In this document: one piece after another, positions 1 through 15,028 of the stretch
Numbering within the stretch: position 1 is the stretch's first letter
Layout of the letters: every line of letters starts with the position of its first letter
Assembly (NCBI GenBank): GCA_905182995.1
Contig: CAJJDP010000111.1
Span: forward strand, 269,195 to 333,194
DNA: 64,000 nt
Direction of reading: 5' to 3'
Origin: Paramecium octaurelia
Lineage: Eukaryota > Ciliophora > Oligohymenophorea > Peniculida > Parameciidae
The notes under the pieces: generated by a model
What the model was told of the DNA's origin: nothing
The model's database searches: none
The model's input: the letters and a program-made list of their open reading frames with translations, nothing else
Position numbers and translations under genes: made by a program

Positions 1-819
1 AAATCCCAGAAATAGTGATTCCTACTCTCTTATATCCCACACTATTTCTCTGGCTTTAAATCCTCTATAATATTTTTAAATCGTTGTTATGGCTTCTTCT
101 CTCTCTGTAGAATCATGCACTTCCAATCCTTCTTGCAATTTCTTTTGTTTCTCTTGTTTCTTCAAATCTTGCTTTTTCAATTATTTTGCCAATAACACTC
201 TCTCAATACCTTGTCTTCCTCTCTCATTCTTTTAAATAAACCATATAGCTTATTCAATATTTTCCAATACAGCTTTGTCTACTAGAACTTCTTCTTCTGG
301 TTAGGTAGTATCATGAAATTCATTTAAAAAATGATTAAGCATTTATTTACGATAAGCAAGTTTTCTATTTTATTCATCTGAAAAATAATGAGGTAAAGTA
401 ACTTCAGCATCTTCTATGAGTCTCTTTTCATCAAAAATTACCTGATGTAAATTCACAAAATCAGATCTTATCACATTTCCTTAGGTTGAATAGAATATCA
501 TGGCCTACATATTTTAAAATCATTATAGTACCTGCTTGATTTGAATTTGTCTTAACATGGTATTTTCAAGCATCTTCTTTAATAAACGTCTTTTTTAAGG
601 ATGTAACAATTAATCATAACAAATTTCAAGTGATTTATATGCATCCACATAAAATAGGTATAATTTGCCATAGTACACAAACCACTCTTAATCAGGCCTT
701 ACTAGTTTTAGATTTTGCTTGACCTGATTCTCAACCAAGGGATCCATCTCTATTTATAAGGCCTCCATAAGTTAATTGATGGACTGTCTCCATTTCAAAT
801 TAAAATATGAAGTTGACAT
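1..819 (-). CDS. DRC11/IQCA1-like nexin-dynein regulatory complex protein, N-terminal part
   Basis: The reverse strand from the ATG at 819 reads open to the left edge once a 27-nt intron (505-531) is removed. The protein has the conserved HPQKRR segment near residue 80, and near the left edge a charged helix followed by an IQ motif (TTIQKYYRGFKAREIVWDIR). This order is that of IQ- and AAA-domain protein 1 (IQCA1/DRC11), an axonemal protein of the nexin-dynein regulatory complex that tunes ciliary beating. The AAA+ ATPase half expected downstream lies outside the window. In-frame TAA and TAG are read as Gln. The start is the first ATG and lies 23 nt past the stop of the upstream same-strand gene, so spacing is very tight. 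The family call rests on motif order read by eye. Confidence 0.85.
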
Positions 820-842
820 ATAATAAATATATATATGATATG

Positions 843-1322
843 TCATTAAAAAACAGAGTACGGAGTTGATCCATTCTGATGTTGACAATTTGGACAAAGA
901 TGAATAATGTCCTTGCAATCATCTACATAACAAGGTAAACATGCCAGACAGCAGATTCCAAAAGAACATAGAAGGAGAATACAAGAAACTATATAAGCAC
1001 CACTCCCAACTCTTCTGCTTAATTTAGTTTGAACCTTTTAACAACTGTATTATTAAATATATACTTATTTCTTGCAATTCTGGCAAATGAGTTTGACAGG
1101 ATTGATTTTACCGTCTCCATTTTCAAGTAGAGAATTGACTAGTTTTATTTCTCGAAGACTTGAAATTTGTGGAGAAATGTTTAGAGTTGGAATCATTTAG
1201 GGTGTTTGATCATATAGTTTATTTTTATGTTAATCCTAAGTTTGTGTATAGATATTAGCATTTCTTTCAAGATGATGCAAAATATCATCCTCTACACTTT
1301 TCGAAAGATCTTTGTTTGCCAT
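843..1322 (-). CDS. LITAF-domain membrane-associated zinc protein
   Basis: A 149-residue protein after removal of a 30-nt intron (1035-1064, GTATAT...AAAAG). The C-terminal half is a LITAF (SIMPLE) domain: a first CxxC knuckle (ICQNCKK), a hydrophobic membrane-inserting stretch rich in Cys, Leu and Ile, then the closing HLCPNCQ knuckle. Such proteins sit monotopically on the cytosolic face of late endosomes and lysosomes, with one zinc ion held by the two knuckles. The N-terminal 75 residues are hydrophilic and unremarkable. Without the intron the second knuckle is out of frame, which supports the splice. The exact membrane compartment is inferred from the family. Confidence 0.85.
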
Positions 1323-1563
1323 AAATAATTATTGGGAATTGTTAAATGAATAATTAAAAAGGATTGTTTTAAGATACACAAAATAATTAAATAAACAGTT
1401 TAAATATAATAATTGTTTTCGATAATTAATTTCTTTTGGCACTTGGAATAAATGAAGAAAAAGATGTCAATTGACAAAGAAATTTCTATCTTTTAAACTA
1501 AAAATGGATAACACTAACACAAGTTTTATTATTTAATTAATTTCTATAAAATAAAGCACGCAA

Positions 1564-2092
1564 ATGTCTGCAAGAAATAGCAATTCTCCTAAACAAAAAA
1601 CCTAATCTATGTCTTATTCCAAATCAGAATTCTTGTCAAATTCTAATGAAGTAGTCCATAGAGGTGCAAAAAGCGAAATAATACAATCAAACAAAATTTC
1701 GGATGAAGACCAATTTGATAACTAAGAATCTAAAACCAAGTCTGGGAACTACTATAATATTATTGTCATAGGAATAGTTATTTTAGGATTAGCTGCTGGT
1801 TTAGTGATAGGATATAAAATAATGAAATCAGGAAATGTTTAGGATGAAGAACAAATGAATGTGTTTGTGAACATAGTGTCACAATCTCTACTAAGTAATC
1901 TTGAGTAGCAAAAATTTTTAATAATAGATGATTAGCTTAAATAATTGAAAAAGTTTTATGAAAAACAATTAACTAATACTATTTGGTAGAAGGTATGTTT
2001 ATAGAATATAAAAATAGATTGTGACGCATATTCAATAGTAACCTAATGTATTACTTAGTTAAGATAAGAAAAAATGGATATTGAAAGTGTGA
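1564..2092 (+). CDS. Single-pass membrane protein, unknown
   Basis: A 167-residue protein after removal of a 25-nt intron (1993-2017). It has a Ser-, Lys- and Gln-rich N-terminus of about 60 residues, one transmembrane helix (NIIVIGIVILGLAAGLVIGY) and a Gln/Lys-rich tail likely to be coiled. There is no signal peptide, so the helix probably acts as an anchor. The start is the first ATG after an AT-rich spacer, and the only TGA in frame ends the gene 28 nt before the convergent PFK-2/FBPase-2 stop. No family was recognised. Confidence 0.7.
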
Positions 2093-2120
2093 AAAACATT
2101 ATTATTTTATTATTACCATT

Positions 2121-4640
<2,520 letters not shown>

Positions 4641-4886
4641 TATTTAAAATAATTTAAATAATTTAAAATGCTTAAATATATATTATCAAAATATCTTAGT
4701 TTTTTATTTCTAATCACGAAACTTTAGTTTTTCATTTGAATTAATCAAAGAAACAATTTTTTTAATTTGAGCTTATTAATATTACACAAAATTATTAATT
4801 ATTGAAAATATTCTCACATATATATCTATAATTTAGTATAAATTTAATTTATCAAATCTTAATTGTTAATAATATTTTTATTAAAA

Positions 4887-6230
4887 ATGGATTGGGCCAG
4901 ATTAGAGATCATAGTCCCTACAATTCTCATTATTTTATATATCTTGTACTATAGAAAATTCAGATTTTACCTAATCGCTGAAAAAGCTCAACCAAATGTC
5001 ATCAGACATAAATTAGCTCGAGGAACACCTCCTCCTTCATATCCAAATGGATGGTATAGACTTTGCAGAAGTACAGAGCTGAAGATAGGGTAATGAAATA
5101 AACTAATATATAATAGCTAAGTAGAAGAAATCAAATTTGCTGGTCGACATATTGCTTATTATAGAGGTACAGATAAAGTCGTTTATGCTGTTGCTGCTTA
5201 TTGTCCACACATGGGAGCTAATCTTGGAATTGGAGGATAAGTCAAATTCAACTCCTGCATTGAATGTCCATTCCATGGATGGGCATTTGATGGTAAATCT
5301 GGATTATGTGTCAATTCTGAAAAATTAGATCCTAAAATTGTATCAACATATTGTTACAATAATATTGAAAATATGGATCCAAATAAGAAAGGAGAATATT
5401 TACAAAAAGTATAAGAAGGAGAAATCAAAATAAAAACTTATCTGGTAAAAGAATTAAGAGGGATGGTGTATATATGGCTCCATTGTTTGGAAGCTAAACC
5501 ATGGTACGAACCAGTATCAGAACAAAGTGATCACCTTTAATTAAGAGGTGAGAGTGTGAATTATGTAAATTGTCACATTTAAGAAATTCCTGAAAATGGT
5601 GCTGATGCTAGACATTTTGATTATATTCATTCATCAGTAAATGACTATATTCCTACTTGGATAGTTAGTTTCAAATGGACAATGAAAAGTCTGCCTGCAA
5701 ATGACCCAGATTTCTATAAGAAGATGGAACATAGCAAAGAGAAAGTTCGTAAATATTAAAAGAATCTATTCGATCAGTATTTATCAAATAAAGATTTACG
5801 ATAATATATGAATGTTTTATGCTTGGATGCTTATTTGGTGTTCTTTAATAAATGGAAATTTAATGTTATTTGGGCAACTGGATTTTAGATGGGACCAGCA
5901 ACTGTGGCCTTGTATGTATTGTCTGATGTTTTTGAGGCTTTATATAAATAGGCTATTCAACCAGTTGAAAGATTCAATTTGAAAGTGTTTCATACATTAT
6001 ACACTACAAGTTCACTGCCTTATTGGGCCAGTGCTTACATTTTGGGAGGAGAATTGAGATAAGTAATCGCGGATGTCAGTTTGTGGAATAATAAAATCTT
6101 TACCGATAAGGTTGCTTATAATTTAAAGGGTGATGCTGATCCTTTGCTATTGAGATGGAGATAATGGTATGCTTAGTTTTATGAGGGATCCAGGGATTTT
6201 GAGAAAAGTTTAGATGCTCTGGAATGGTGA
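4887..6230 (+). CDS. Rieske-type sterol desaturase (DAF-36/Neverland/DES7 family)
   Basis: A 438-residue protein after removal of a 27-nt intron (5090-5116). It begins with an N-terminal membrane helix and then YPNGWYRLC, typical of this family. The Rieske [2Fe-2S] cluster ligands are CPHMG and CPFHGW, spaced as expected. A mononuclear-iron motif follows in ENGADARHFDYIH (acid, His and His ligands). The C-terminus carries the family block around DVSLWNNKIF and WRQWYAQFYEGS. Family members desaturate sterols at C7 in animals and in ciliates such as Tetrahymena. Here the expected reaction is conversion of food-derived sterol to the 7-dehydro form at the ER membrane with a separate reductase. 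All metal ligands are present, so it should be active. Substrate preference cannot be read from sequence. Confidence 0.9.
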
Positions 6231-6252
6231 ATATGAATTTAATAAATTAAAA

Positions 6253-6570
6253 ATGTTATAATAAGAATAATTATTTATTGTTCTAATAGTGTTAGTTATA
6301 ATAGCAATCATCATCGCACATTTAATAACCAAATGCTAAGGAAAAGAAAAGGAGTAATAAGCAAAGGATAGATTGAGAAAGAAGTTTATTAAAAATAATA
6401 TTGAAACATTAAATGACATGAATGAAGAAGAAGCTTAATTACTTTAAGAAACATTTAAGAATACACTTGAGAATTCCAAATAAGGAAAAATTGCAAAATA
6501 TGATCCCAGGATGTAAAAAATATAGGAAATCAGACAAAAAACTGTGAAATTTATTCTTACACATGAATGA
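6253..6570 (+). CDS. Small single-pass membrane protein
   Basis: A 105-residue single-exon frame starting 22 nt after the desaturase stop. Residues 6-24 form one strongly hydrophobic helix rich in Ile, Leu and Val (LFIVLIVLVIIAIIIAHLI). A 75-residue basic and Gln-rich tail follows, likely helical. The topology resembles a tail-out anchor. No family was recognised. The very short spacer to the desaturase could point to a shared promoter region, but Paramecium spacers are generally tiny, so this is weak evidence of a joint role. Confidence 0.6.
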
Positions 6571-6673
6571 TTTTATATTTGTATATAATCATAATATTGG
6601 ATTGTTTTCTGGTTATATAGAAATAAAATTAATTAACAGATCACGAATTTTATTATTATTTTATTTATTAACA

Positions 6674-9600
6674 ATGCTCTCTGATACCAAGTATGATATT
6701 TCACTATCAATAAGCAATCAACTTTCAACAAAATTGTCTCCTAAATTGAAAGGAATAATAGTGTCCTAATTAATCAAGACTTAATCAAATCTCACCTTGC
6801 AAGATGCATTTATAAGGTAAGCAACTTTCCAATTTATTTTAGATGGTAAGTAAGAACTAACCCTGAAATAGTGAAGTAAGCAGTTGACAAAATCCTATTA
6901 AACTCTAAGTTGAATTAATTTAACGCCTTCCACAAACTCAAATTCTTGTTAGGGTATTAAAAACTATAAGGTAAATAGCACAAAACCACCTAAGGAGGCC
7001 AGAATGAATGCAAGAAAAAAAAAAAATTTGAGTTTAATCAATTTGGCCTTATTTATTCAAAAAAAAGAATTATAACTCAAAAGATAGGCTATTGAATCAA
7101 TTAAACCAACCTCACAAGATTCAAATAAAATGCTTGGCTTATTGATTTGGTCAATAAGTTCAAAGTATAGAGAAAGATATTTACGAGAAAAGTTTAATTG
7201 GTGGAAGTTAATTGCTAAAATTAAATCCAACAAATTAGAAAAACAATTAAAAGCATTAGAAAGATTAGGAGATGAATATAACATGAGAAATGATAGATTA
7301 GATAGATAAAGATTAAAAGAAGTATAATATATCTTAATCATAATCAGGCTTTTGAAATTTGGAGGGGAGACTTATTGAATTTCAGACTAAAGAAAAAGTT
7401 CTTTGCTGTTTTACTTAAAACCACATTTGGAAGGCTATAAAGATGTTATACAAGATGGGTCGATTTACCTGATAAAAGAGAAAACGACATTAAAAAACAA
7501 GGATTATTATTAATTAATAAATTAGGAAATAAAGTGGACTAAAATAAAAGGTTAGTTTGGAATGCCTTCAAAGATATTCATGATGAGGCAAAAAATAAAA
7601 AAACCAAAGTCATAAGAGAATTGATTGAAGTAACATTCAATTAATCTTATACAGCATTTTATAAATGGGCTAATTATAATACCTATGCAAAATTAACTGA
7701 AACTAATCTTAAAAAAATTAAATCATTGAAATAGAGTGCAAATGTAACTCACTAATTAGTCAAACAAGAAACCTTCAAGTTATTTAATCTTAGCAAAAAA
7801 ATGTAAATCTGTTCATTCCTAGACAAAATTATTTTGAAATTGCAACAAAGGTAAAAATTGGATGCTTTGAGATTAATAGAAAATTACTGTGTTCAAAAGA
7901 AAATGGAAGAAAAACTCAATAATATAAACAAATACGACTTAATATCTAGATTAAAAGATACTGCCAATAAGACTGAAAAGGGGCTTCTTAAATAAGTCTT
8001 AAGAAAATTTCAAATTAATAGAGAAACATATGAGATTAAAGATAAATATTTCGGTAAGATTCTCCTATCTGTTAATGGATAATTGATTGATTCATTTAGA
8101 AAATGGAAAATATTGCCCAACCCTGATGATATCAATAACATCTAAAAGGTTTCAAAATTTCAGATGAAACTCCAACTGTTTGTAACAAATAAACACAAGT
8201 AAGCATATGATCCTTTAAAATATCTTTATTATGAAGCCTTGTAAAAAAAAAGATTTTGTATAAGATAATTATTTTCTGTTACGATGAGTGCTCCTTAGAG
8301 ATATATAAAATAATGGCAGAATGTGGCAAGAGTCTATAAATCAGTAGTAGCATGTTAAAAAACGAATAATTTATTCTATTCTCTAGCTATGATAATACAG
8401 TCAAATCTGCTTACATTCATATAAAACAAAAAAGATGTAGACATTAAAGAAAAATGTATATAAAAAATATTAGCATCTCAACATAGTAATTTAGCAATTG
8501 CCTTCTTTAGGTGGAAAAGTCAGAATAAATAGGACTAAATTTTGGAGAGATTGGGAGATGAAAAAATGAAGTTTCTCATATTAAATTTAAAGAAATTCTT
8601 AGAAAACGATAAAAACTAAAGATTAAGAAGAGCTTTAAATTNCATGAGAAATGATAGATTAGATAGATAAAGATTAAAAGAAGTATAATATATCTTAATC
8701 ATAATCAGGCTTTTGAAATTTGGAGGGGAGACTTATTGAATTTCAGACTAAAGAAAAAGTTCTTTGCTGTTTTACTTAAAACCACATTTGGAAGGCTATA
8801 AAGATGTTATACAAGATGGGTCGATTTACCTGATAAAAGAGAAAACGACATTAAAAAACAAGGATTATTATTAATTAATAAATTAGGAAATAAAGTGGAC
8901 TAAAATAAAAGGTTAGTTTGGAATGCCTTCAAAGATATTCATGATGAGGCAAAAAATAAAAAAACCAAAGTCATAAGAGAATTGATTGAAGTAACATTCA
9001 ATTAATCTTATACAGCATTTTATAAATGGGCTAATTATAATACCTATGCAAAATTAACTGAAACTAATCTTAAAAAAATTAAATCATTGAAATAGAGTGC
9101 AAATGTAACTCACTAATTAGTCAAACAAGAAACCTTCAAGTTATTTAATCTTAGCAAAAAAATGTAAATCTGTTCATTCCTAGACAAAATTATTTTGAAA
9201 TTGCAACAAAGGTAAAAATTGGATGCTTTGAGATTAATAGAAAATTACTGTGTTCAAAAGAAAATGGAAGAAAAACTCAATAATATAAACAAATACGACT
9301 TAATATCTAGATTAAAAGATACTGCCAATAAGACTGAAAAGGGGCTTCTTAAATAAGTCTTAAGAAAATTTCAAATTAATAGAGAAACATATGAGATTAA
9401 AGATAAATATTTCGGTAAGATTCTCCTATCTGTTAATGGATAATTGATTGATTCATTTAGAAAATGGAAAATATTGCCCAACCCTGATGATATCAATAAC
9501 ATCTAAAAGGTTTCAAAATTTCAGATGAAACTCCAACTGTTTGTAACAAATAAACACAAGTAAGCATATGATCCTTTAAAATATCTTTATTATGAAGCCT

Positions 9601-12600
9601 TGTAAAAAAAAAGATTTTGTATAAGATAATTATTTTCTGTTACGATGAGTGCTCCTTAGAGATATATAAAATAATGGCAGAATGTGGCAAGAGTCTATAA
9701 ATCAGTAGTAGCATGTTAAAAAACGAATAATTTATTCTATTCTCTAGCTATGATAATACAGTCAAATCTGCTTACATTCATATAAAACAAAAAAGATGTA
9801 GACATTAAAGAAAAATGTATATAAAAAATATTAGCATCTCAACATAGTAATTTAGCAATTGCCTTCTTTAGGTGGAAAAGTCAGAATAAATAGGACTAAA
9901 TTTTGGAGAGATTGGGAGATGAAAAAATGAAGTTTCTCATATTAAATTTAAAGAAATTCTTAGAAAACGATAAAAACTAAAGATTAAGAAGAGCTTTAAA
10001 TTTATTTCATTCGAATCTTTAGTTAGCATAATAAATAAAGAAAATTAATCTTAGATTAATGTAGACCTTAATAGGATAAGTGAATACTAGCTTCTAGAAA
10101 TGGAGATATTTACCTGAAGATAGAGTAAATGGAAAAACTGTCAAGGTAAGTAAATTCATGATGTCCCTTGGCATAGTTGCTTATAGATTTGTGAAAGTAA
10201 ATTCATGGAATATCTTGGAAGATTATCTATTGGAGGGTTAAGCTAAAAAGAAGTATTGCATAAATAAAATCTTTTCTGTTGGATAAAGCGATTTAAAAAC
10301 AGCGTTTTTATCTTGGCATAGAAGATCATGGGAAATGAAAATGTTTGATCAATTTTCTTAACTGAATGTTACATTGAATGATGAAATAATTAAATAAAGA
10401 TTAGTTAATTGGATTAACTCTGGAAATAAAGTTAAGCATTATGCATTAATCGAAATTTTAAAGAGATTCCATTAAAATGGCTAATCTCATAATTTAAGAA
10501 GAAAAGCATTAGCAATAATACATAGAAATACAATCTCTTAAGTTTGGATATCATTTAATAAATGGAAATAAATTCCCGAACTTGATTATTCCTAATTAGC
10601 CAAAGGTACTAAATTTGAATAATCATTTAATCATTTCTTAATTCGTCAAGCTAAGAAAAAGATTTGGAATCCATTATACGAAATATATGATGATGCACTT
10701 GCAATAAGAAAAAGAGCAGTATTGCTCCTTGTGAAAACATAAGAATCAGAACAACAAAAAGCTCTTAGCAAATGGAATAAGAACGTATCTTTGATTTAGG
10801 AAGTTGAGAGATGCAAAGGTGTTATATTACTATTTAAATTTGTGGGTGATTAAATTTAATGTAATTTGTAAATTATTTAACCAAATTAAGAGTCAAGATT
10901 AAAAGAAAAAGCGTTGTTGAAAATAATTGGAGGTAATTATGATTTCATAAGATATTTTTTTATCAGATGGACAAATTATTTAAAATTTGAAAGAATATAA
11001 GCAATAGTAGGAGAGAAAAAAGAATTTCTAATCCGCTAGATTGGATTTTTTTATAGAAATAACATGAAATCTAAATTAAGATTGGCATTGTCTAAATTCA
11101 AAAGAAATTCAGTTCTTAGTGCAGTTTAACAGAAGTTTTTTTCAAGATTATTTTCTACCAAGTTTGGAGGAGCAATCGTAGCTTTTTAGAAATGGAAAAA
11201 TCTTCCTGAAATTTAAAATTATGAAAATGTAAAAAAGGGAAGAAGATTAGAAAAACTACTGGAAAACCTTTATAGAGGCAGAATCAAATTATCATATGAA
11301 CCATTAAAAGATGAGTATTAAGAAGCTATGAATAAGAAGATGCATTGTATTAGAAAATTAATCATCTTAGGAATGGGATTAAATAAGAGATTGTTTTTAT
11401 AATGGAGAAATACAAATAGATTATTGAAATCAATTGAAACTTGTAAGTAAACCACAAATTTCTTTTAAACTCTTGCATTTACATTATCTGGAAATGTCTA
11501 AGTCATTTTTAAGACCAATCAAATTTAAGAGAGACTCTTTGACAAAATGTTCTCTTAATATAACAATTTATTAAGATGGGCATTCATTAAATGGAATAAT
11601 TAAGCTAAATCAGAAAAGATTGCCTCGTAGATGGATGTAGAGAAACGAAAGTTTTTGTTGTTTGCTCTTTAAAGAAATTTGAAACATAATCAAAATGGAT
11701 AATTAAGGGATATATTGAGAAAATTTAATGATGGACGAAATAGAATATATTTAATTAAAAAAATATAATTGAAGTTTTTACATACATTAGCAGGTTAGGC
11801 TGAAACCTCATTTTTTAAATGGAAACAATTACCTGATCCTTCTAATTTAAAGCAAGCATCAATATTTGAATAAAAATTACATTTTTTTAAGTTGTAAGTT
11901 TTAAGAAAGAGTAGTTTTAAATATTTACAAAACATATATTAGGACGGATAAGCCAAATAAAAATATTCAATCAAAAAGTTGTTATTTAATTGTATGAGTG
12001 CAGAAAAGAAGGCATTCTTAGAATGGAATAAAGTAAGTGAATTGTAAAGGACAGAAGAGAGAGCCAGTAAAGTTTTTAGTTTCTTCGGTTCAATAAATAA
12101 AATTCAATCAAATCATATGTACTTCTTCTTTGAGGATTAGATTAAAGAATTAAAAAAGTAAGAAGAACTAGTTCGATTATTAAAAGAATGGGAAGAAATG
12201 TTCAAAGATTCTTATTAGAAATGGAAATAAACTCAAGCTAAATTAGATTTATTGGCCAGCCAAAATAGGTAGAAGTAAAAATTTTCTATCATTGAAATAC
12301 TAAAAGATTATATTTAAAATAAAAAGAATTACAATTTAAGATTGATTTTGAGAAAATTCAGTAATTAAAATTAGAATCAAAAGGCAGTTAATAAATTTTT
12401 ATTGGGAATATCAAATTCCTCAATCGGCTAATTACATAATTCATTTTAAATGTGGAGAAGATTACCTGAGCCTTAGAAAACTAAATAAGGATATATATTT
12501 GAAAAGAAAATGTTTGGTTTATTTAGAAGACAACTCTTAAAATCATTCGATAGTCTACAAGATCTTTACTTTTACGCATTAAACAAAAAGAGAAGAGTTG

Positions 12601-13886
12601 TATTAATATTGGTAAGAACCACAAAATCATAATTATAATAATCAGTACAAAGATGGCGTGAAGCAAAAAATTAAATGAATTAAAAAGAAATACAGAATGT
12701 ATAAGAAAATAGAAAGTTAGCAATATAATTGTTTTATTAACATAAAATGAATTAGTTGAATGTTGCGTTTATTGAATGGAGAGATACTATTAGAATACAC
12801 ACAAATAAATAAGAAAATAAGATTCAAAAAGAAGAAAGATTGAAAAGAGAAGCTATTTTATTGTTTCAAAATCATGCTTATGTGAGGCTAAGAGTTTATT
12901 TCACTTAATGGAAGATAAGGGCAGTCAAAAGAAATATGATATAGATTTGCTAGGCAATCTAAAGAATGATTTAATTAAATAGATTTGCTGAAAAAGCCAT
13001 TAAGAAATATGTTATGGATATTTGGAAGGGGCAGCCTTCGCAGAATAAGTGGTTTAAGAGAGTAGCTGATATTATAGCCAAGAATTCAAGAATTAGTAAG
13101 CAAGTAGCTTATTGGAGAATGAGAGACAATAGCTTAAACTAAAAAGCTGTTGGGTTATCTACTTAATAAATTATTAAATGCAAGAAGCTTTTCAATAATT
13201 TATTTAAAGCTTTTGATAGAATCAAGCAAAGAGCATTTACTCATTTAGAACATTATGGTAAAGGTATTCCAGATGATACTTCATTCTAACCTTCACACTC
13301 TAGTTTCCTTCAATAGACTCCAATTAAGGAAGCTTTCTTTAAATCAGATTTCGATTCAATCATCTAAAAGAATGGTCAAAAGATGGCCCTTAATACTATT
13401 TCAAGGGTCTTTAAAGGATATTTCAAATAGAGATTTATTGAATTTATGATTGAATTGGATGATTAGAAACAAAAAAGTCTGTCTACTCCATAAAAAAAGG
13501 GAGCAGAGAAATTGTATGCAATTCTGGAGCAAAACTTGAAATTGAAGCAATAGGTCATTTGTTATTAAATATCATAAGTAATTATAAATAGAATTAATCT
13601 AGGTTAATGAATAAGGAGTTTTGAATTAGATTAATGAAATTATTAATTATTAGCAATCAACTTAAAGTGCAAGTAGGTTAGAATTAAGCTAAATAAAGGA
13701 GTAGTAAATAAAAATAAATGATTAAGACAGAATGATAGAGGATTTGCAAGAAAAATTAAGATGTATGGCAATTCACAGGTTTAATTTCATTATAGATCTT
13801 TTAGATTAGTCAAAGCCTTAGAAAAATGTGAAGATCATTTTATTGAAGATGCATTTTTTGCCATTTTTGAATACTAACTTAAATGA
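6674..13886 (+). CDS. Giant FxxW-repeat protein, possibly Sfi1-like/centrin-binding
   Basis: After removal of the duplicated 1361 nt at the single-N joint (8642) and five introns (6817-6842, 6954-6978, 7322-7347, 13578-13602, 13779-13804) the frame is exactly 1908 codons. The protein is almost entirely helical, basic and Gln-rich, with dozens of short F/W motifs of the form FxxW. A stronger marker, FxKWKxLPxP, recurs at 7456, 8098, 10096, 10555, 11188, 11812 and 12446. Corrected spacings are about 635 nt (about 212 residues), with one shorter unit. Between markers are weaker conserved positions. Long helices with regularly placed Trp resemble Sfi1-type centrin-binding rods, which in Paramecium build the contractile infraciliary lattice. 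That assignment is an inference; the repeat is looser than textbook Sfi1. The C-terminus (CEDHFIEDAFFAIFEYQLK) is reached only through the last intron. Confidence 0.8.
7282..8641. repeat. Left copy of a perfect 1360-nt duplication at a single-N joint
   Basis: Bases 7282-8641 are repeated at 8643-10002 with one N (8642) between; every position compared matches. The offset of 1361 is not a multiple of three, so reading through both copies breaks the FxxW gene, while reading with one copy does not. This is best explained as a contig overlap left unmerged by the assembler. Confidence 0.95.
8643..10002. repeat. Right copy of the 1360-nt duplication
   Basis: Second image of 7282-8641. The FxxW gene continues in frame from this copy into 10003 and onward. 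It includes a second image of the 26-nt intron at 8683-8708. Confidence 0.95.
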
Positions 13887-13956
13887 ATAATTATCGTATA
13901 AAATTAAGCAATATCAATATAATTTGGTTGATGAAATTAAAATTATATATTTAATA

Positions 13957-15028
13957 ATGGGAAACACAACTTCTAATCATCCTCAAATCACAGGAGTTTT
14001 TAGTGAATACTCTTTTCACCATAAAAATTGTCTTATTTCCTCTCATTCTACATAAAGAAAAATATTAAAGGCTGCTTCGAAGGGAAATGAAATACCTCAT
14101 AGAAGTAATCGTCGATTTGCTCCTAATATTCTCAAATCGTTAGAGTTCAAAAGTGAAGGCAATCATTACATCTAAATGAAACAATATAAAAAAGCAATTG
14201 AATCATACACACAAGCAATTGTAAGTTGTATTACCTAAAATAGAATCTCTATGATCATGATTCTATCTACTTCTCAAATCGATCAGTGGCTAATAAGCTT
14301 CTCAATAGATTCTAGGAAGCAAAACAAGATGCTTAATAAGCAATAAAAATAGATAAGTGTAATTCAAGAGCTCATTTTCTTTATGGAACTGTAATTTTGA
14401 TTGAAGTCCAAATGTTTCCTGATATTAGTGAGGCACTCATAAAGCAAGCATTATTAGGAATTGAAGAACTTGAAAAAGGTAATATAGTCTTTATATTTAT
14501 AGCTTCTGATTAGGTTAAATAAAATAAAAATGAATAAAAAAATAAATTAAAAGTCTTGATTAATCAAAATTTGGCTAAAGGAAAAAGAATGATTTATTTG
14601 ATAAGATAAGAAATTGATAAAAGAAGTACTCTTTTTATAATCATTCTTAAATAGATATCCTCTCTCTAAAATAAACATTAAAGGATATTGCACATAGATA
14701 GCATTAACAATTAGATTGGAATCTTATCGAGTAGAATATCCACAAAAAAACCGAAATTATTTTGCCAGAATACTTTTTATGCCCTATAACCTATGAAATA
14801 ATGGATGAACCCACACTTCTCAATTCAGGATTAACTTATGATAAAATTAGTATCCAATAATAATTTAAATAAAATGGTTATGTGGATCCTATTACTAGAG
14901 AAAACATTGATCCTATGGGATTGATTTAAAATATCTAATTATAAAATGGTATCCAATAAATTCAATAATAATACGGATGGATAGGAATAGAAAATGAAAG
15001 AGATTACAAGGCAATTAAATTTGAATGA
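13957..15028 (+). CDS. CHIP/STUB1-like TPR and U-box ubiquitin ligase
   Basis: A 331-residue protein after removal of three introns (14221-14243, 14479-14502, 14626-14654). The N-terminal TPR region starts with SEGNHYIQMKQYKKAIESYT and continues with IYFSNRSVANKLL, the clamp that binds the EEVD tail of Hsp70 and Hsp90 in this family. A helical linker (DWNLIEQNIHKKTE) precedes the U-box: LPEYFLCPITYEIMDEPTLL, then SGLTYD and DPITRE. The order and size match CHIP, the chaperone-linked E3 ligase that marks misfolded clients for the proteasome. The protein begins MGN, a possible N-myristoylation site that animal CHIP lacks. The start is the first ATG after the stop of the FxxW gene at 13886; upstream codons in this frame are open but belong to the neighbour's DNA. 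Confidence 0.88.

Noticed and set aside
7282-10002. A true tandem duplication as a biological event
   Set aside because: Copies are identical, an N lies exactly between them, and the gene's frame is intact only with one copy; the same pattern recurs five times.
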